Source: Clostridiaceae bacterium
Lineage (GTDB): Bacteria > Bacillota > Clostridia > DUPQ01
Assembly (NCBI GenBank): GCA_012838235.1
Contig: DUPQ01000009.1
Span: 1 to 64,000 of the forward strand
Direction: 5' to 3'
DNA length: 64,000 nucleotides
In this document: positions 1 to 8,929 of the stretch, piece after piece
Position numbering within the stretch: the stretch's first letter is position 1
Layout of the letters: each line of letters opens with the position of its first letter
Notes under the pieces: generated by a model
The model's input: the letters and a program-made list of their open reading frames with translations, nothing else
What the model was told of the DNA's origin: nothing
The model's database searches: none
Made by a program: the position numbers and the translations under genes

Positions 1-245
1 ACATCCACACTCTTTATTACCCGGGATTCATCAAAATATATCTGATATGTCTGATTGGCGGTTACCGTTCCCTGACCTCTTATTCTGGAAGATATTGTAC
101 CGTACATAGGATACTGTACGGCTACTTCCGGTAAGGAATAATTCAGTATGGTGTTGGAGAAAAATGTCAGCACCAGCATTACCGCTAAAAACACAATCGC
201 TATATTCTTTATGATGTTCCTTCTTTTAGTTACATCCGTCTTCAT
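1..245 (-). CDS. HlyD-like efflux adaptor, N-terminal part (cut by window edge)
   Basis: Only the first 81 codons are present; the gene runs off the left edge and is absent from the ORF track. Translation gives a basic N-terminus, one hydrophobic segment (about residues 14-33, IAIVFLAVMLVLTFFS) and then a beta-rich stretch containing GTISSRIRGQGTVTA. That layout is typical of membrane-fusion/periplasmic-adaptor-like proteins (HlyD/MacA type) found beside ABC exporters in Firmicutes. An AGGT-rich Shine-Dalgarno site (GGAGGT) lies 5 nt before the ATG. It follows two ABC permease genes by 12 nt, so it is probably co-transcribed. The family call rests on the N-terminus alone. Confidence 0.6.
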   Translation of the reverse strand, partial: MKTDVTKRRNIIKNIAIVFLAVMLVLTFFSNTILNYSLPEVAVQYPMYGTISSRIRGQGTVTANQTYQIYFDESRVIKSVD

Positions 246-257
246 AAAAAACCTCCA

Positions 258-1175
258 TTAACCTTTTATAGCACTGGAACTTGCTATACCTTCCAGTATC
301 CTGTCTTCGCTGTACAGGAAAAGCAGCAACGGCAATACCATATATATAGTCGCAACTGCAAAAGCAAGTCCTATTTCCCCGGCATTTATCTTGGAAAGAA
401 ATACCGAAAGAGGATGCATATCCTCGTTGTTCTGTAACATTATCAAGGGCTGTTCTACCATATTCCAGTAATCAATGAATAATAGCAATGCTACGGAATA
501 TATTGCATTCCTTGACATAGGTACAAATACCTTACTGAATATCTGCCACTCATTGGCGCCGTCTATTTTTGCGGCTTCCACTATCGATGAGGGTATTCTC
601 TGCATTGTTTTGGTCAGTATAAATACCGCAAACGGAGAAAATATTCCCGGAAGTATGATAGACCATCGTGTATTCAATATGTTCATCCAATCGGCAACAA
701 GATAGTTGGGTACCAGTGTAACCTGATACGGCATCAGCATAAGCGCTATATAAACAAAAAATAACGTATTACGGAACGGTCCTCTGTACCTTGCAAAACT
801 GTAGGATGCTCCCAATGAGATTGCTATCTGAAATATGACAATAGGTACGACATATATGACGGAATTCCAGAATTTAAGCAGATACTGAGGGCTTTTTATA
901 AGTACGGTAACATACTGACCGAAACTCACTTTATCCGGTATTATCTTGAGATTGACTTTATCGGCAATATATGAAGATACCGCGGATGTACCGCTGTCGG
1001 AAAAGACTTTTCCGTAATTGGCTGTTATTTCGCTTTTTGTCATGAAAGAATTGGAGACGGTAAGTACAACGGGCATTATGAACATAAGAGCCGTATAACC
1101 CAATATTATCATTGATATTGCAACGGATATTATGCGCTTTATCTTATCTTTGTTTCTTATACCCGCCTTATTCAT
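258..1175 (-). CDS. Sugar-type ABC transporter permease (MalG-like)
   Basis: Inner-membrane permease of a carbohydrate-uptake type ABC importer. Six hydrophobic segments are visible, with a long extracytoplasmic loop between the first two. The EAA loop that contacts the ATPase reads EAAKIDGANEWQIFSKVFVP near residues 200-222, the pattern of the MalG/CUT1 family. I prefer the ATG at 1175 over the GTG at 1181 used in the track, because AGGGAG sits about 8 nt before the ATG and only 2 nt before the GTG. The gene overlaps the preceding permease by 8 nt, so the two are translationally coupled and likely form a heterodimer. Substrate cannot be read from the sequence; no binding protein or ATPase lies in the window. 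Confidence 0.85.
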   Translation of the reverse strand: MNKAGIRNKDKIKRIISVAISMIILGYTALMFIMPVVLTVSNSFMTKSEITANYGKVFSDSGTSAVSSYIADKVNLKIIPDKVSFGQYVTVLIKSPQYLLKFWNSVIYVVPIVIFQIAISLGASYSFARYRGPFRNTLFFVYIALMLMPYQVTLVPNYLVADWMNILNTRWSIILPGIFSPFAVFILTKTMQRIPSSIVEAAKIDGANEWQIFSKVFVPMSRNAIYSVALLLFIDYWNMVEQPLIMLQNNEDMHPLSVFLSKINAGEIGLAFAVATIYMVLPLLLFLYSEDRILEGIASSSAIKG

Positions 1176-2097
1176 CCACACTGCTCCCTAATTTATCATC
1201 CATCACAAAAAGTCCGGCAATAATAACCGTCATTATTATGCATATTATAACCGCTGCTGCGGACAGTTTCTGATAATCCAATGTTCTGAAAGTATTGTTT
1301 ATATAATGCTGCAACATGTAAAGTCCTTCATACGGATAATCACCCGTCAGAAGATATACCTCACGGAAAACTTTAAAGGAATTGATAAGCGATAAGATTG
1401 TTACAAAGAAAATACTGGAAGAAAGATAATTCAGTTTTATCCTGAAAAACATTCTTACCGGTCCCACTCCGTCGAGCAATGAAGCTTCTTTTACATCCAC
1501 AGGGATATTGGCCAAAGCCGCCATAAACAGCACCATGTTGTACCCGGTATTTTTCCATAGGAAAAGAAGAACTACCACCAACCTGGAAAAATCCGATTTA
1601 AACCAGTCTACCGCTTCAATACCTATCGATTCCAGAAAAACATTTATCACTCCGTTATAGTGAAAAACTACCTGCCATATAAGTATTACCGATGCCACAG
1701 GTACTACCAAGGGACTTATAAGGGCGGTTCTGAATATGCTTTTACCGGGAATATTGTTTTCTAAGAATAAAGCAAGCATCAACGGTATCAGCACTGCAAG
1801 CGGCACTGCAATTACGGAAAATATCAATGTATTCTTAAGCGACAACATAAATGCATGATTGTTAAGAAGTGATACATAATTGTCAAAAGCAACAAATTCT
1901 TTATTAACGGGATTATCAATAAAGGAATAGTACAGGACTATAAAAAAAGGAATAAGAAAAAACAGTAAAAATCCCGCAATACTGGGGATCATGAACGGTA
2001 CGGTGGATGTTTTATCTCGCTTTTCGAAACTTACGTGTTTTATTCTTTTCTCTCCGGTCTTATCTCTTCTTTTCACGTTTCTATAAATTTCCTGCAT
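1168..2097 (-). CDS. Sugar-type ABC transporter permease (MalF/UgpA-like)
   Basis: Partner permease of the gene that follows it. About six transmembrane helices are visible after a basic cytoplasmic N-terminus of some 30 residues. The EAA-type loop is EASLLDGVGPVRMFFRIKL near residues 206-224. The internal stretch GKSIFRTALISPLVVPVASVILIWQ is typical of CUT1 permeases such as MalF and UgpA. It is the first gene of the transcription unit; the binding protein that usually precedes such permeases is not upstream, where nth lies instead. The Shine-Dalgarno site is weak (AAGGAAAGG sits some 20 nt before the ATG), so the start is less certain than the family. Confidence 0.85.
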   Translation of the reverse strand: MQEIYRNVKRRDKTGEKRIKHVSFEKRDKTSTVPFMIPSIAGFLLFFLIPFFIVLYYSFIDNPVNKEFVAFDNYVSLLNNHAFMLSLKNTLIFSVIAVPLAVLIPLMLALFLENNIPGKSIFRTALISPLVVPVASVILIWQVVFHYNGVINVFLESIGIEAVDWFKSDFSRLVVVLLFLWKNTGYNMVLFMAALANIPVDVKEASLLDGVGPVRMFFRIKLNYLSSSIFFVTILSLINSFKVFREVYLLTGDYPYEGLYMLQHYINNTFRTLDYQKLSAAAVIICIIMTVIIAGLFVMDDKLGSSVDE

Positions 2098-2144
2098 TTC
2101 AGTATAACTGAAACAATTACCTTTCCTTAAATAGACGTAAGTAT

Positions 2145-2173
2145 ATTATAAAAGTTCCTTTATTATTAATCTA
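2145..2173 (-). promoter_or_regulatory. Candidate sigma-A promoter of the ABC permease operon
   Basis: On the minus strand TAGATT and TATAAT are separated by 17 nt in a very AT-rich gap between nth and the first permease. The -10 matches consensus but the -35 is poor. A second TATAAT lies further upstream (near 2218-2223) without a good -35, so the choice between them is uncertain. Confidence 0.35.
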
Positions 2174-2252
2174 TTAATATTTTATTAAAAAAATATTCAG
2201 AGTAAAAATGAATGTCGATTATAGGTGTTTGTATAATAAAACCGCCTGCTTT

Positions 2253-2879
2253 TCATCTGTTATTTTTATAATACCTACAGTAATCTCTTATAACACATCG
2301 CTCGCATGCGGGCTTTCTTGCATTACAGACCTCTCTTCCGTGAAAAACCAGTCTGTGACTGAATAAAGCGGATTTTTCAGGAGGAATTATCTTCTTCAAA
2401 TCCTGTTCAATCTTATCGGGATCGGTATTATTTGTAAGCCCTAATCTGCTTGAAATCCTTTTTGCATGTGTGTCCACAATTATCGCAGGTTTGTTATAAA
2501 TCTCCGCAAGTACAACATTTGCCGTCTTTCTGCCTACACCCGGTAACGTTGTTAAAAGATTAATATCATCGGGAATTATTCCGTTGAAATCTTCTATAAG
2601 TTTTTTACAACATGCCACTATATTCCTTGCTTTATTACGGTAAAAACCGGTCGGGAAAATAATGCTCTCCAGTTCCTTAATATCGGCATTTGCAAAATCT
2701 TCAGCCGTTTTGTACTTTGCAAACAATTCGGGAGTGGTTTTGTTTACTCTTTCATCGGTACACTGGGCGGATAGTTGAGTTGCTACAAGAAGATGAACGG
2801 GATCGGTATAATCCAGTGTACATCTGACGACGGGATATTCCTTTTCCAAAAGTTCTATTATTTTATCTATATCCGCCAT
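2253..2879 (-). CDS. nth: Endonuclease III
   Basis: DNA glycosylase/AP lyase that removes oxidised pyrimidines in base-excision repair. The helix-hairpin-helix is LPGVGRKTANVV (about residues 112-123), with the catalytic lysine at 118 and the catalytic aspartate in VDTHAKR at 136. The C-terminal [4Fe-4S] loop has exactly canonical spacing: C185-x6-C192-x2-C195-x5-C201. At 208 residues it has the normal length. The ATG directly abuts the stop of the HtrA-like gene (TAA-ATG), so the two are co-translated and nth is the last gene of the kinase/regulator operon. Confidence 0.97.
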   Translation of the reverse strand: MADIDKIIELLEKEYPVVRCTLDYTDPVHLLVATQLSAQCTDERVNKTTPELFAKYKTAEDFANADIKELESIIFPTGFYRNKARNIVACCKKLIEDFNGIIPDDINLLTTLPGVGRKTANVVLAEIYNKPAIIVDTHAKRISSRLGLTNNTDPDKIEQDLKKIIPPEKSALFSHRLVFHGREVCNARKPACERCVIRDYCRYYKNNR

Positions 2880-4286
2880 TTATTTCACCGTATCCTGTGT
2901 AACGGTAATAATAAGCTTCTTCAAATCACCTGTTTCGTTGCGTCTGTAGACTGTTAACTCCAGGCTTTCTCCCGGTAAATATGTATTCTTCAATTCAATG
3001 AAGTTTTCCGCAGAATTTACATATACATCATTAATACTTATAATCATATCTCCTACTCTCAATCCCGAATAAAATGCAGGTGTACCGTATCCGACATATG
3101 ACACACGGATACCTTTTACATATATTGTTTTCTGATCTTCTTCGGAAGTTATTGAAAAATTCCATGCTTCCGCAGATATACCTATTCCCAGATTGGGTGT
3201 AGTTTCCTCATTATACGACTTTACTTCCAGGTTTTCAGAGGCTTCTTTTACCTTGTTAATCGGAATAGCCTTAAAGAAACCGTTTTGTTGTTCATCTTTA
3301 ATAAAAACCGTTAAAGCAACAACCTGACCTTTTTTATTTACCAATGCGCCGCCGTTATTACTTCCGGTCATTACAGTCGAAGTGTTTATCATGTGCATAA
3401 GATCTTTCGGTGTTTCAGCGTCGGATAATATCCTGTCGTTAAATGTGTAAGAAAGGCCGGTCACAATTCCTGCGGAAACCTGTCCCTTGAAAGCATTATT
3501 ACCGCTTGCAACGGCAACGACGGTCTCACCTAAATACAGTTTGTCGGAATCGCCGTACTCTATAAACTGTAACGGTCTGTCACAATCTATTTTTAAAAGA
3601 GCTACGTTATTGGTTTTATCTCTGCCTATCACCTTAGCAAAATAGAGAGTGTTGAAATCAAAATCCACAAATACCGTGATGGAACAGTTTTCCTTAAACT
3701 TGTTGCTTTTGTCATAGCACAGAGGTTCTATAACACTGTCAGCGGTTATCATATATCCGTCATTGGAAATAATCAAAGCGGAGGCTTCGTTCATGTGAAC
3801 ACCCTTTTCATCCGCATACATGCATTTGATATAAGCAATTGACGGCATTATCTTCTGTACGGCATCACTTATATTGGAATCAACTTCCAGCGGAGTTACC
3901 TCCACTCTGGATATATCCCTGTAAGTGGTTATAACTAAATTCTCTCTTTTTTCACTTTCCGGCTCAATATCCGTATCCGCCTCCTGTGTTTCAGCAGGCA
4001 CCGGAATGTCGGTATTAACAGGCTCGGGTGGATCTGTCGGATTACTTAAAAACAGCAAGTCGGTATCCGGCTGATTTATCTTTCTTACGTAGAATACTGT
4101 TAAAGCGGTTGCGCATACGGACAATGTAATACAGAGTATACATACGAACAAAGGAAGAAGGATTCTGGACACAAAACTTTTCTTCCGGGTTTTTATTGTC
4201 TCCATGTAATACCCGTTATTTTTTATATCTTCAAATAACAATTCTTCGTTTTGTTCTTTTTTACCGTTTCTTTCTGTTCTTACCAT
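2880..4286 (-). CDS. HtrA-like membrane protein with PDZ domain, catalytic triad lost
   Basis: Architecture is that of HtrA/DegP: a cytoplasmic N-terminus of about 40 residues, one membrane anchor (about 41-66), an acidic/proline-rich linker, an S1C trypsin-like fold (about 135-350) and a C-terminal PDZ domain (about 366-462). All three catalytic positions are changed. TNNHVI is TADSVI (His to Ser184), the TDxAVLKI aspartate is Asn227 in KTNNVALLKI, and GNSGGALVN is SNNGGALVN (Ser to Asn311). It should therefore be proteolytically inactive and act, if at all, as a binding or sensing protein outside the membrane. I chose ATG 4286, which has TGAGGA upstream, over the GTG at 4313. It sits between a kinase/regulator pair and nth. 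Confidence 0.85.
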   Translation of the reverse strand: MVRTERNGKKEQNEELLFEDIKNNGYYMETIKTRKKSFVSRILLPLFVCILCITLSVCATALTVFYVRKINQPDTDLLFLSNPTDPPEPVNTDIPVPAETQEADTDIEPESEKRENLVITTYRDISRVEVTPLEVDSNISDAVQKIMPSIAYIKCMYADEKGVHMNEASALIISNDGYMITADSVIEPLCYDKSNKFKENCSITVFVDFDFNTLYFAKVIGRDKTNNVALLKIDCDRPLQFIEYGDSDKLYLGETVVAVASGNNAFKGQVSAGIVTGLSYTFNDRILSDAETPKDLMHMINTSTVMTGSNNGGALVNKKGQVVALTVFIKDEQQNGFFKAIPINKVKEASENLEVKSYNEETTPNLGIGISAEAWNFSITSEEDQKTIYVKGIRVSYVGYGTPAFYSGLRVGDMIISINDVYVNSAENFIELKNTYLPGESLELTVYRRNETGDLKKLIITVTQDTVK

Positions 4287-4337
4287 TTTGTCCTCATAGT
4301 GATAGTACCACACTTTAACACTTTATTTGTTAACTTT

Positions 4338-5864
4338 TTATGAATTATCCGTTTGCTCGGCATTTTCCAATGTAAAGATAAATTCCGTTCCTATTCCTTT
4401 TTTGCTCTTTACATCTATCATTTCTTTATGTCTTTTAATAACGCTGAACACAATGGGCAGTCCCAACCCCGTACCTGTTCCGTCTCTGCCTCTCGCTTTA
4501 TCGCTTTTGTAAAATCTTGTCCAGATATTCTCCAAATCTTCCTGCTCAATACCTATTCCGTTATCTCTTATAGAAATATACACCTTATCTCTCTTCGGTT
4601 CTACCGTAATGGTAATATTACCTCCGTCATTGGTAAACTTAACTGCATTGTGTATTAAATTGATAAGCACTCTTTCAATATCATCGGAATTTGCATAGAC
4701 ATAGGTCAATTCGGAATGGAAATTAACATTAATAAATAGTTTTTTAAACGTTATCTCTTCCTCAAAACGCATAATGGACTTTCTTATCATATCATTTATG
4801 TCAAACCGATTCTTTACTAAAGATGCCTCATCATCCGCATCCAATTTAGTAAGAACCAGTAAGTCTCTTACCATATTGGTAAGCCGCTTTATTTCATCTG
4901 ATACTCTTTTAAGATAGGTTTTATGCTTTTCCTGAGGTATCGTTCCGTCTAAAATACCTTCTACAAATCCTCCTATTGAAGTCATCGGGGTTCTCAGTTC
5001 ATGAGCGACATTACTGGTAAATTCCGCTCTTTGTTGCTCTGTATTCTCCAGTCTCTCCATCATGCTGTTAAAAGTCTTGGATAATTCCCCTAATTCGGTT
5101 CTGTCATCGGTATACTTTGCCCGGACTTTAAGATTGCCCTGTGAAACAGAACGTGCAGCATTCAGAAAGTCATTCAACGGTCCGGATACCGATTTGGCGA
5201 AAGCCGCTACCAGGAGAACCGATAATGCGGAAATAAGCAGAATCGGAAACACTAAAAGATGAATATTGGATATAAATGCTTCTTTTTCCTGTTGTTTATA
5301 TGTACTTATGCATATCGCTATACGTGTCATCTGTTCGGGATCGGTCCTCGAAGTACTGTAACTGTCAACAAAAATATATGATCTCCCTATTAAATCCTCT
5401 TCTCCAAGCATTCTCTTAAAAATCTTACTGTTTTTGATATATGTGGAATCGGAATCGAATATTTTTCTATAACCCGTATCTTCCGGAAGATAATATGTGT
5501 AATTTGCCTGCTTCTTTTCCAATATATTAATTAAAGACTCCAATCTGGGAGCATGAGAAACAATCATGCCTTCTTCATCGATTATCCATATCATTTTGTT
5601 GCTCATGACAGCAAGCTTATCAATATAATCAAATAGATATGTCTGAGCATTAAAAGCACTGGATGTAAGATTGGAATAGAGAAGTATCTTTCTTTGTTCC
5701 AGTTCGCTTTTAACCAAAGGGTATATATTCTTTGCAGTCAGACTCTGATTATTAAGTATGCCGAACCAGGTCTGATAATAGATTATGATTGAAAAAAGAG
5801 ATACTATTATAATGATATAAAGCACAAATCTTCTTAATGTCGTGGATAAAACGTTCTGCTTCAT
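4338..5864 (-). CDS. Membrane sensor histidine kinase
   Basis: Two-component sensor of 508 residues. There are two transmembrane helices (about 12-30 and 202-222) flanking an extracytoplasmic sensor domain of about 170 residues, then a HAMP linker (about 223-275). The HisKA domain has the phospho-acceptor in SNVAHELRTPM (His288). The HATPase domain has the N box INLIHNAVKF, G1 box DNGIGI and G2 box GTGTGLGL. No PAS domain is visible, which argues against WalK. Its ATG overlaps the TGA of the response-regulator gene by 4 nt (ATGA), so the two are a cognate pair. The signal it senses is unknown. Confidence 0.95.
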   Translation of the reverse strand: MKQNVLSTTLRRFVLYIIIIVSLFSIIIYYQTWFGILNNQSLTAKNIYPLVKSELEQRKILLYSNLTSSAFNAQTYLFDYIDKLAVMSNKMIWIIDEEGMIVSHAPRLESLINILEKKQANYTYYLPEDTGYRKIFDSDSTYIKNSKIFKRMLGEEDLIGRSYIFVDSYSTSRTDPEQMTRIAICISTYKQQEKEAFISNIHLLVFPILLISALSVLLVAAFAKSVSGPLNDFLNAARSVSQGNLKVRAKYTDDRTELGELSKTFNSMMERLENTEQQRAEFTSNVAHELRTPMTSIGGFVEGILDGTIPQEKHKTYLKRVSDEIKRLTNMVRDLLVLTKLDADDEASLVKNRFDINDMIRKSIMRFEEEITFKKLFINVNFHSELTYVYANSDDIERVLINLIHNAVKFTNDGGNITITVEPKRDKVYISIRDNGIGIEQEDLENIWTRFYKSDKARGRDGTGTGLGLPIVFSVIKRHKEMIDVKSKKGIGTEFIFTLENAEQTDNS

Positions 5865-6538
5865 AATACTTCAAACTTATATCCTACTCCCCAAACGGTC
5901 TTCAACTGCCAGTTGACATCGGGAAGATTTATTTTCTCCCTCAGCCTCTTTATATGCACATCGACGGTTCTGGAATCCCCGAAAAAGTCAAATCCCCATA
6001 TTTTCTCCAAAAGCATATCTCTTGTAAAAACCGAATTGGGATTGGAAGCCATTAAAAATAACAACTCAAATTCTTTAAGAGGAAGCTCAATCTGTTTATC
6101 TTTGAGTAAAACGGTATATGTATTCTTACTTATCACAAGATCGGTAAACTTCAAATCGGAATACCCGCTTTGATTGCCCTTGGTCCTACGTATAATCGCT
6201 TTAACTCTTGCAACCAGTTCTTTTGCTTCGAAAGGTTTAACAACATAATCATCGGCACCCAATTCCAAACATAAAACCTTGTCAAAAGTCTCTGCCTTTG
6301 CACTCAGCATCAGAATGGGCACATCGTCTTTTCTCTTTATCTGTTTGCATACATCCTTACCGTCCATTCCGGGAAGCATGATATCCAGAATAATCAAATC
6401 AGGATTTTCATCTCTGTACACTTCCAGAGCTTCCAATCCGTCATTTGCACAGACAACCGTATAACCCTCTTTTTCCAAATAAAGTGTCAGAAGGTCGCAT
6501 ATGTTTTGATCATCATCAACAACCAGTATCTTATTCAT
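5861..6538 (-). CDS. OmpR-family response regulator
   Basis: DNA-binding partner of the adjacent histidine kinase. The receiver domain has the acidic pair near residues 9-10, the phospho-acceptor Asp52 in LIILDIMLPGMDG and the conserved lysine in VKPF (about 101). The C-terminal winged helix of the OmpR/PhoB type ends with DSRTVDVHIKRLREKI. Length is 225 residues, as expected. The Shine-Dalgarno site is AAAGGGAAA. The downstream HtrA-like gene in the same operon suggests a cell-envelope role, which is an inference from context only. Confidence 0.95.
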   Translation of the reverse strand: MNKILVVDDDQNICDLLTLYLEKEGYTVVCANDGLEALEVYRDENPDLIILDIMLPGMDGKDVCKQIKRKDDVPILMLSAKAETFDKVLCLELGADDYVVKPFEAKELVARVKAIIRRTKGNQSGYSDLKFTDLVISKNTYTVLLKDKQIELPLKEFELLFLMASNPNSVFTRDMLLEKIWGFDFFGDSRTVDVHIKRLREKINLPDVNWQLKTVWGVGYKFEVL

Positions 6539-6590
6539 CGGAATTTCCCTTTACCAAATTGAGCAGTTTGAATATTTTGTATAAACAAAA

Positions 6591-7652
6591 CTAATCAATT
6601 CTTACTTCCTTTTTCAATTTTGCCGATTCATATATCGCATCGATAATCTTCATTACCATTACACCGTCTTCGGCTGTAGCACGGCATGGCGTTTTATTGA
6701 TAACACAATCCGTAAAATGTTCTATCTCGCTTTCAAAAAGACCGGTAAAACTCAAAGCGGAATCACCATGCGGTTTGACATCCACAAACCTGCCGTTTAT
6801 ATCTAAATAAAATTCTATACCGGGATCTATTTTCGCACCGCCTTTGGTCCCGAATATCTCTATTACACCGGTATCCTGCTTTATATTCAAATTAAACGAA
6901 GCCTCCACAAACATTGTAAGTCCGTTGTCAAATCTTACCAGTCCGGTAGCCATGTCTTCCACACTGAATACATATTTCGAACTATCTTCGACGACATATC
7001 CTTTGGGTCCTTCCGCTCTGTTGGGACCGAGATTGTCGTATACCGCTCCGTATGCCGATACCGGCTTGGGAGTATCGGAAAGATAACGAACCAGATCAAT
7101 TACGTGAACACCCAGGTCTATTAACGGGCCTCCGCCGGCATATCTAATATCCTTGAACCACCCTCCGGGACAACCGCTGCGACGTAAATATGTGGCTTTG
7201 GCATAATATATATCTCCCAATGTACCGTTATCAATAAAGGATTTGAGTATCTTTGCATCATTACCGAATCGTCTTACAAAACCTATCATAAGGAGTTTGC
7301 CGTTTCTTTTTGCGGCTTTTTGCATTTCCAGAGCCTCGGCTGTATTCATTGCCATAGGCTTTTCGCATAACACATTTGCCTTACTGTTTAATGCGGCAAT
7401 TGTTGCGTCTTTATGAGCACTGTTCCATGTACATACACTTACGGCATCCAATTTATGTGCCGATAGCATTTTATTGTAATCGGTGTAGTAGTACGGTACG
7501 TCGTGTTTCTTTGCAAAAGCCGTAACTTTTTCTTCATCAATATCACATACCGCTACAACCTCGCATCTGTCGGAAAGACGTTTGTAGCCGGCCATATGAA
7601 ATGTGCTGATATTCCCCGTTCCGATAATACCTACTTTAATCTTTTCTTTCAT
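6591..7652 (-). CDS. Gfo/Idh/MocA family NAD(P)-dependent oxidoreductase
   Basis: Predicted sugar or inositol-type dehydrogenase. The N-terminal Rossmann fold opens with VGIIGTGNIS, and the family's EKP signature is present in NVLCEKPMAMN. A C-terminal alpha/beta substrate domain follows, giving 353 residues, which is typical. I chose ATG 7652 because AAGGGG lies 6 nt upstream; the longer track start adds 13 residues without family support. Substrate cannot be inferred. A consensus promoter lies directly upstream, and the kinase/regulator genes follow after about 50 nt. Confidence 0.9.
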   Translation of the reverse strand: MKEKIKVGIIGTGNISTFHMAGYKRLSDRCEVVAVCDIDEEKVTAFAKKHDVPYYYTDYNKMLSAHKLDAVSVCTWNSAHKDATIAALNSKANVLCEKPMAMNTAEALEMQKAAKRNGKLLMIGFVRRFGNDAKILKSFIDNGTLGDIYYAKATYLRRSGCPGGWFKDIRYAGGGPLIDLGVHVIDLVRYLSDTPKPVSAYGAVYDNLGPNRAEGPKGYVVEDSSKYVFSVEDMATGLVRFDNGLTMFVEASFNLNIKQDTGVIEIFGTKGGAKIDPGIEFYLDINGRFVDVKPHGDSALSFTGLFESEIEHFTDCVINKTPCRATAEDGVMVMKIIDAIYESAKLKKEVRID

Positions 7653-7681
7653 ACTGCACCCCTTGATTCGGATATATCTGA

Positions 7682-7710
7682 AGTTTAACATAGCAAATAT
7701 TCAATGTCAA
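7682..7710 (-). promoter_or_regulatory. Sigma-A promoter of the Gfo/Idh gene
   Basis: Minus-strand TTGACA, 17-nt spacer, TAAACT, with a TGn extension before the -10. It reads into the Gfo/Idh gene at 7652 and is divergent from the ychF promoter. Confidence 0.65.
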
Positions 7711-7758
7711 AGCTATTACCGTTAAAGATGCTTTTAAAGCTTTCATATATAAGATATT

Positions 7759-7788
7759 TTGTTCAATATATGTTCGGTGTGATATAAT
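7759..7788 (+). promoter_or_regulatory. Extended -10 promoter of ychF-tmcAL
   Basis: TTGTTC, 18-nt spacer and a consensus TATAAT preceded by TG (TGATATAAT). It starts about 30 nt before the ychF ATG, which has GAGG upstream. Confidence 0.65.
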
Positions 7789-7816
7789 CAGCCAAGAATA
7801 GTACAACGAGGTTTTT

Positions 7817-8908
7817 ATGAAACTTGGAATAGTTGGATTACCCAATGTAGGTAAAAGTACAATATTTAATGTAATGACACACAACAAGGCGCAGACCAAT
7901 AACTATATGTTCTCCACATTGGAGCCCAATGTCGGCATAGTTAATGTTCCCGATGAGAGAGTGGATTTTCTTGCAAGCATTTACAAGCCCGATAAGACCA
8001 CCTATGCGACCATTGAATTTGTTGATATTCCCGGTCTGGTGCGCGGTTCCAATAAAGGTGAGGGTGTAGGTAACAAGTTTTTAGCCGCTATACAACAGGT
8101 GGACGCTCTTTGTCATGTTGTAAGATGCTTTGATGACGCTGATTTGTTGCATGTCGACGGAAGTGTAAATCCTGTAAGAGATGTGGAAACAATTAATCTG
8201 GAACTTATATTTGCGGATATAGATATGATAGAGCGCAGAATAGAAAAAACCGCTAAAACCGCAAAATCCGGTGATAAGGCATATATTCCTATGCTGAAAT
8301 TCTATGATGATTTAAAAGAACACCTGCTGGAAGGAAAAATGGCAAGATCCTTTAAATTTGAGAATACCGATCAGGAAGCATATATGAGTGATCTTTTCCT
8401 GATAACCTTGAAGCCTATCCTCTATGTTGCCAATGTCGATGAACAGGGAATGTCGGAAGACAATGATTACACAAAATTATTAACGGAAATAGCCGCAGCC
8501 GAAGGTAATGAAGTTATCAAGGTCTGTGCAAAATTCGAAGAAGAGCTTTCCGCTTTGGATAAAGATGAAAAAACCGCATTCTTGGCGGATTTGGGCATTA
8601 CCGAAACCGGCCTGGAAAGACTTATTGTCAAAGGCTATAAGCTTTTAGACCTCATGAGTTTTCTTACCGTCGGGAAAAAGGAAGTCCGGGCATGGACAAT
8701 AAGAAATAATACTACGGCACCCAAAGCTGCCGGTAAGATTCATTCGGATTTTGAAAGAGGGTTTATAAGGGCGGAAGTATTCACTTATGATGATATAAAG
8801 CGTTTAGGCTCATATAATGCGGTAAAAGAAAAAGGACTGGTCAGAAGTGAAGGCAAAAATTATGTCTTCAAAGACGGAGATATTGTTCTGTTCAGATTTA
8901 ATGTATAG
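7817..8908 (+). CDS. ychF: Ribosome-binding ATPase YchF
   Basis: Obg-family P-loop protein that prefers ATP to GTP and associates with ribosomes. The G1 motif is GLPNVGKST near residue 7 and G3 is DIPGL. The G4 position reads NVDE, the NxxE form known to give YchF its ATP preference, rather than NKxD. The C-terminal TGS domain ends in VKEKGLVRSEGKNYVFKDGDIVLFRFNV, the usual ending of the family. Length (363) is normal. It is the first gene of a two-gene plus-strand unit with tmcAL. Confidence 0.97.
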   Translation: MKLGIVGLPNVGKSTIFNVMTHNKAQTNNYMFSTLEPNVGIVNVPDERVDFLASIYKPDKTTYATIEFVDIPGLVRGSNKGEGVGNKFLAAIQQVDALCHVVRCFDDADLLHVDGSVNPVRDVETINLELIFADIDMIERRIEKTAKTAKSGDKAYIPMLKFYDDLKEHLLEGKMARSFKFENTDQEAYMSDLFLITLKPILYVANVDEQGMSEDNDYTKLLTEIAAAEGNEVIKVCAKFEEELSALDKDEKTAFLADLGITETGLERLIVKGYKLLDLMSFLTVGKKEVRAWTIRNNTTAPKAAGKIHSDFERGFIRAEVFTYDDIKRLGSYNAVKEKGLVRSEGKNYVFKDGDIVLFRFNV

Positions 8909-8929
8909 TTTTTAAAAAGGACAAAATAG

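Noticed and set aside
7636-7899. 87-aa minus-strand ORF spanning the ychF start
   Set aside because: It covers both divergent promoters and the antisense of the ychF P-loop; no Shine-Dalgarno site and no family features.
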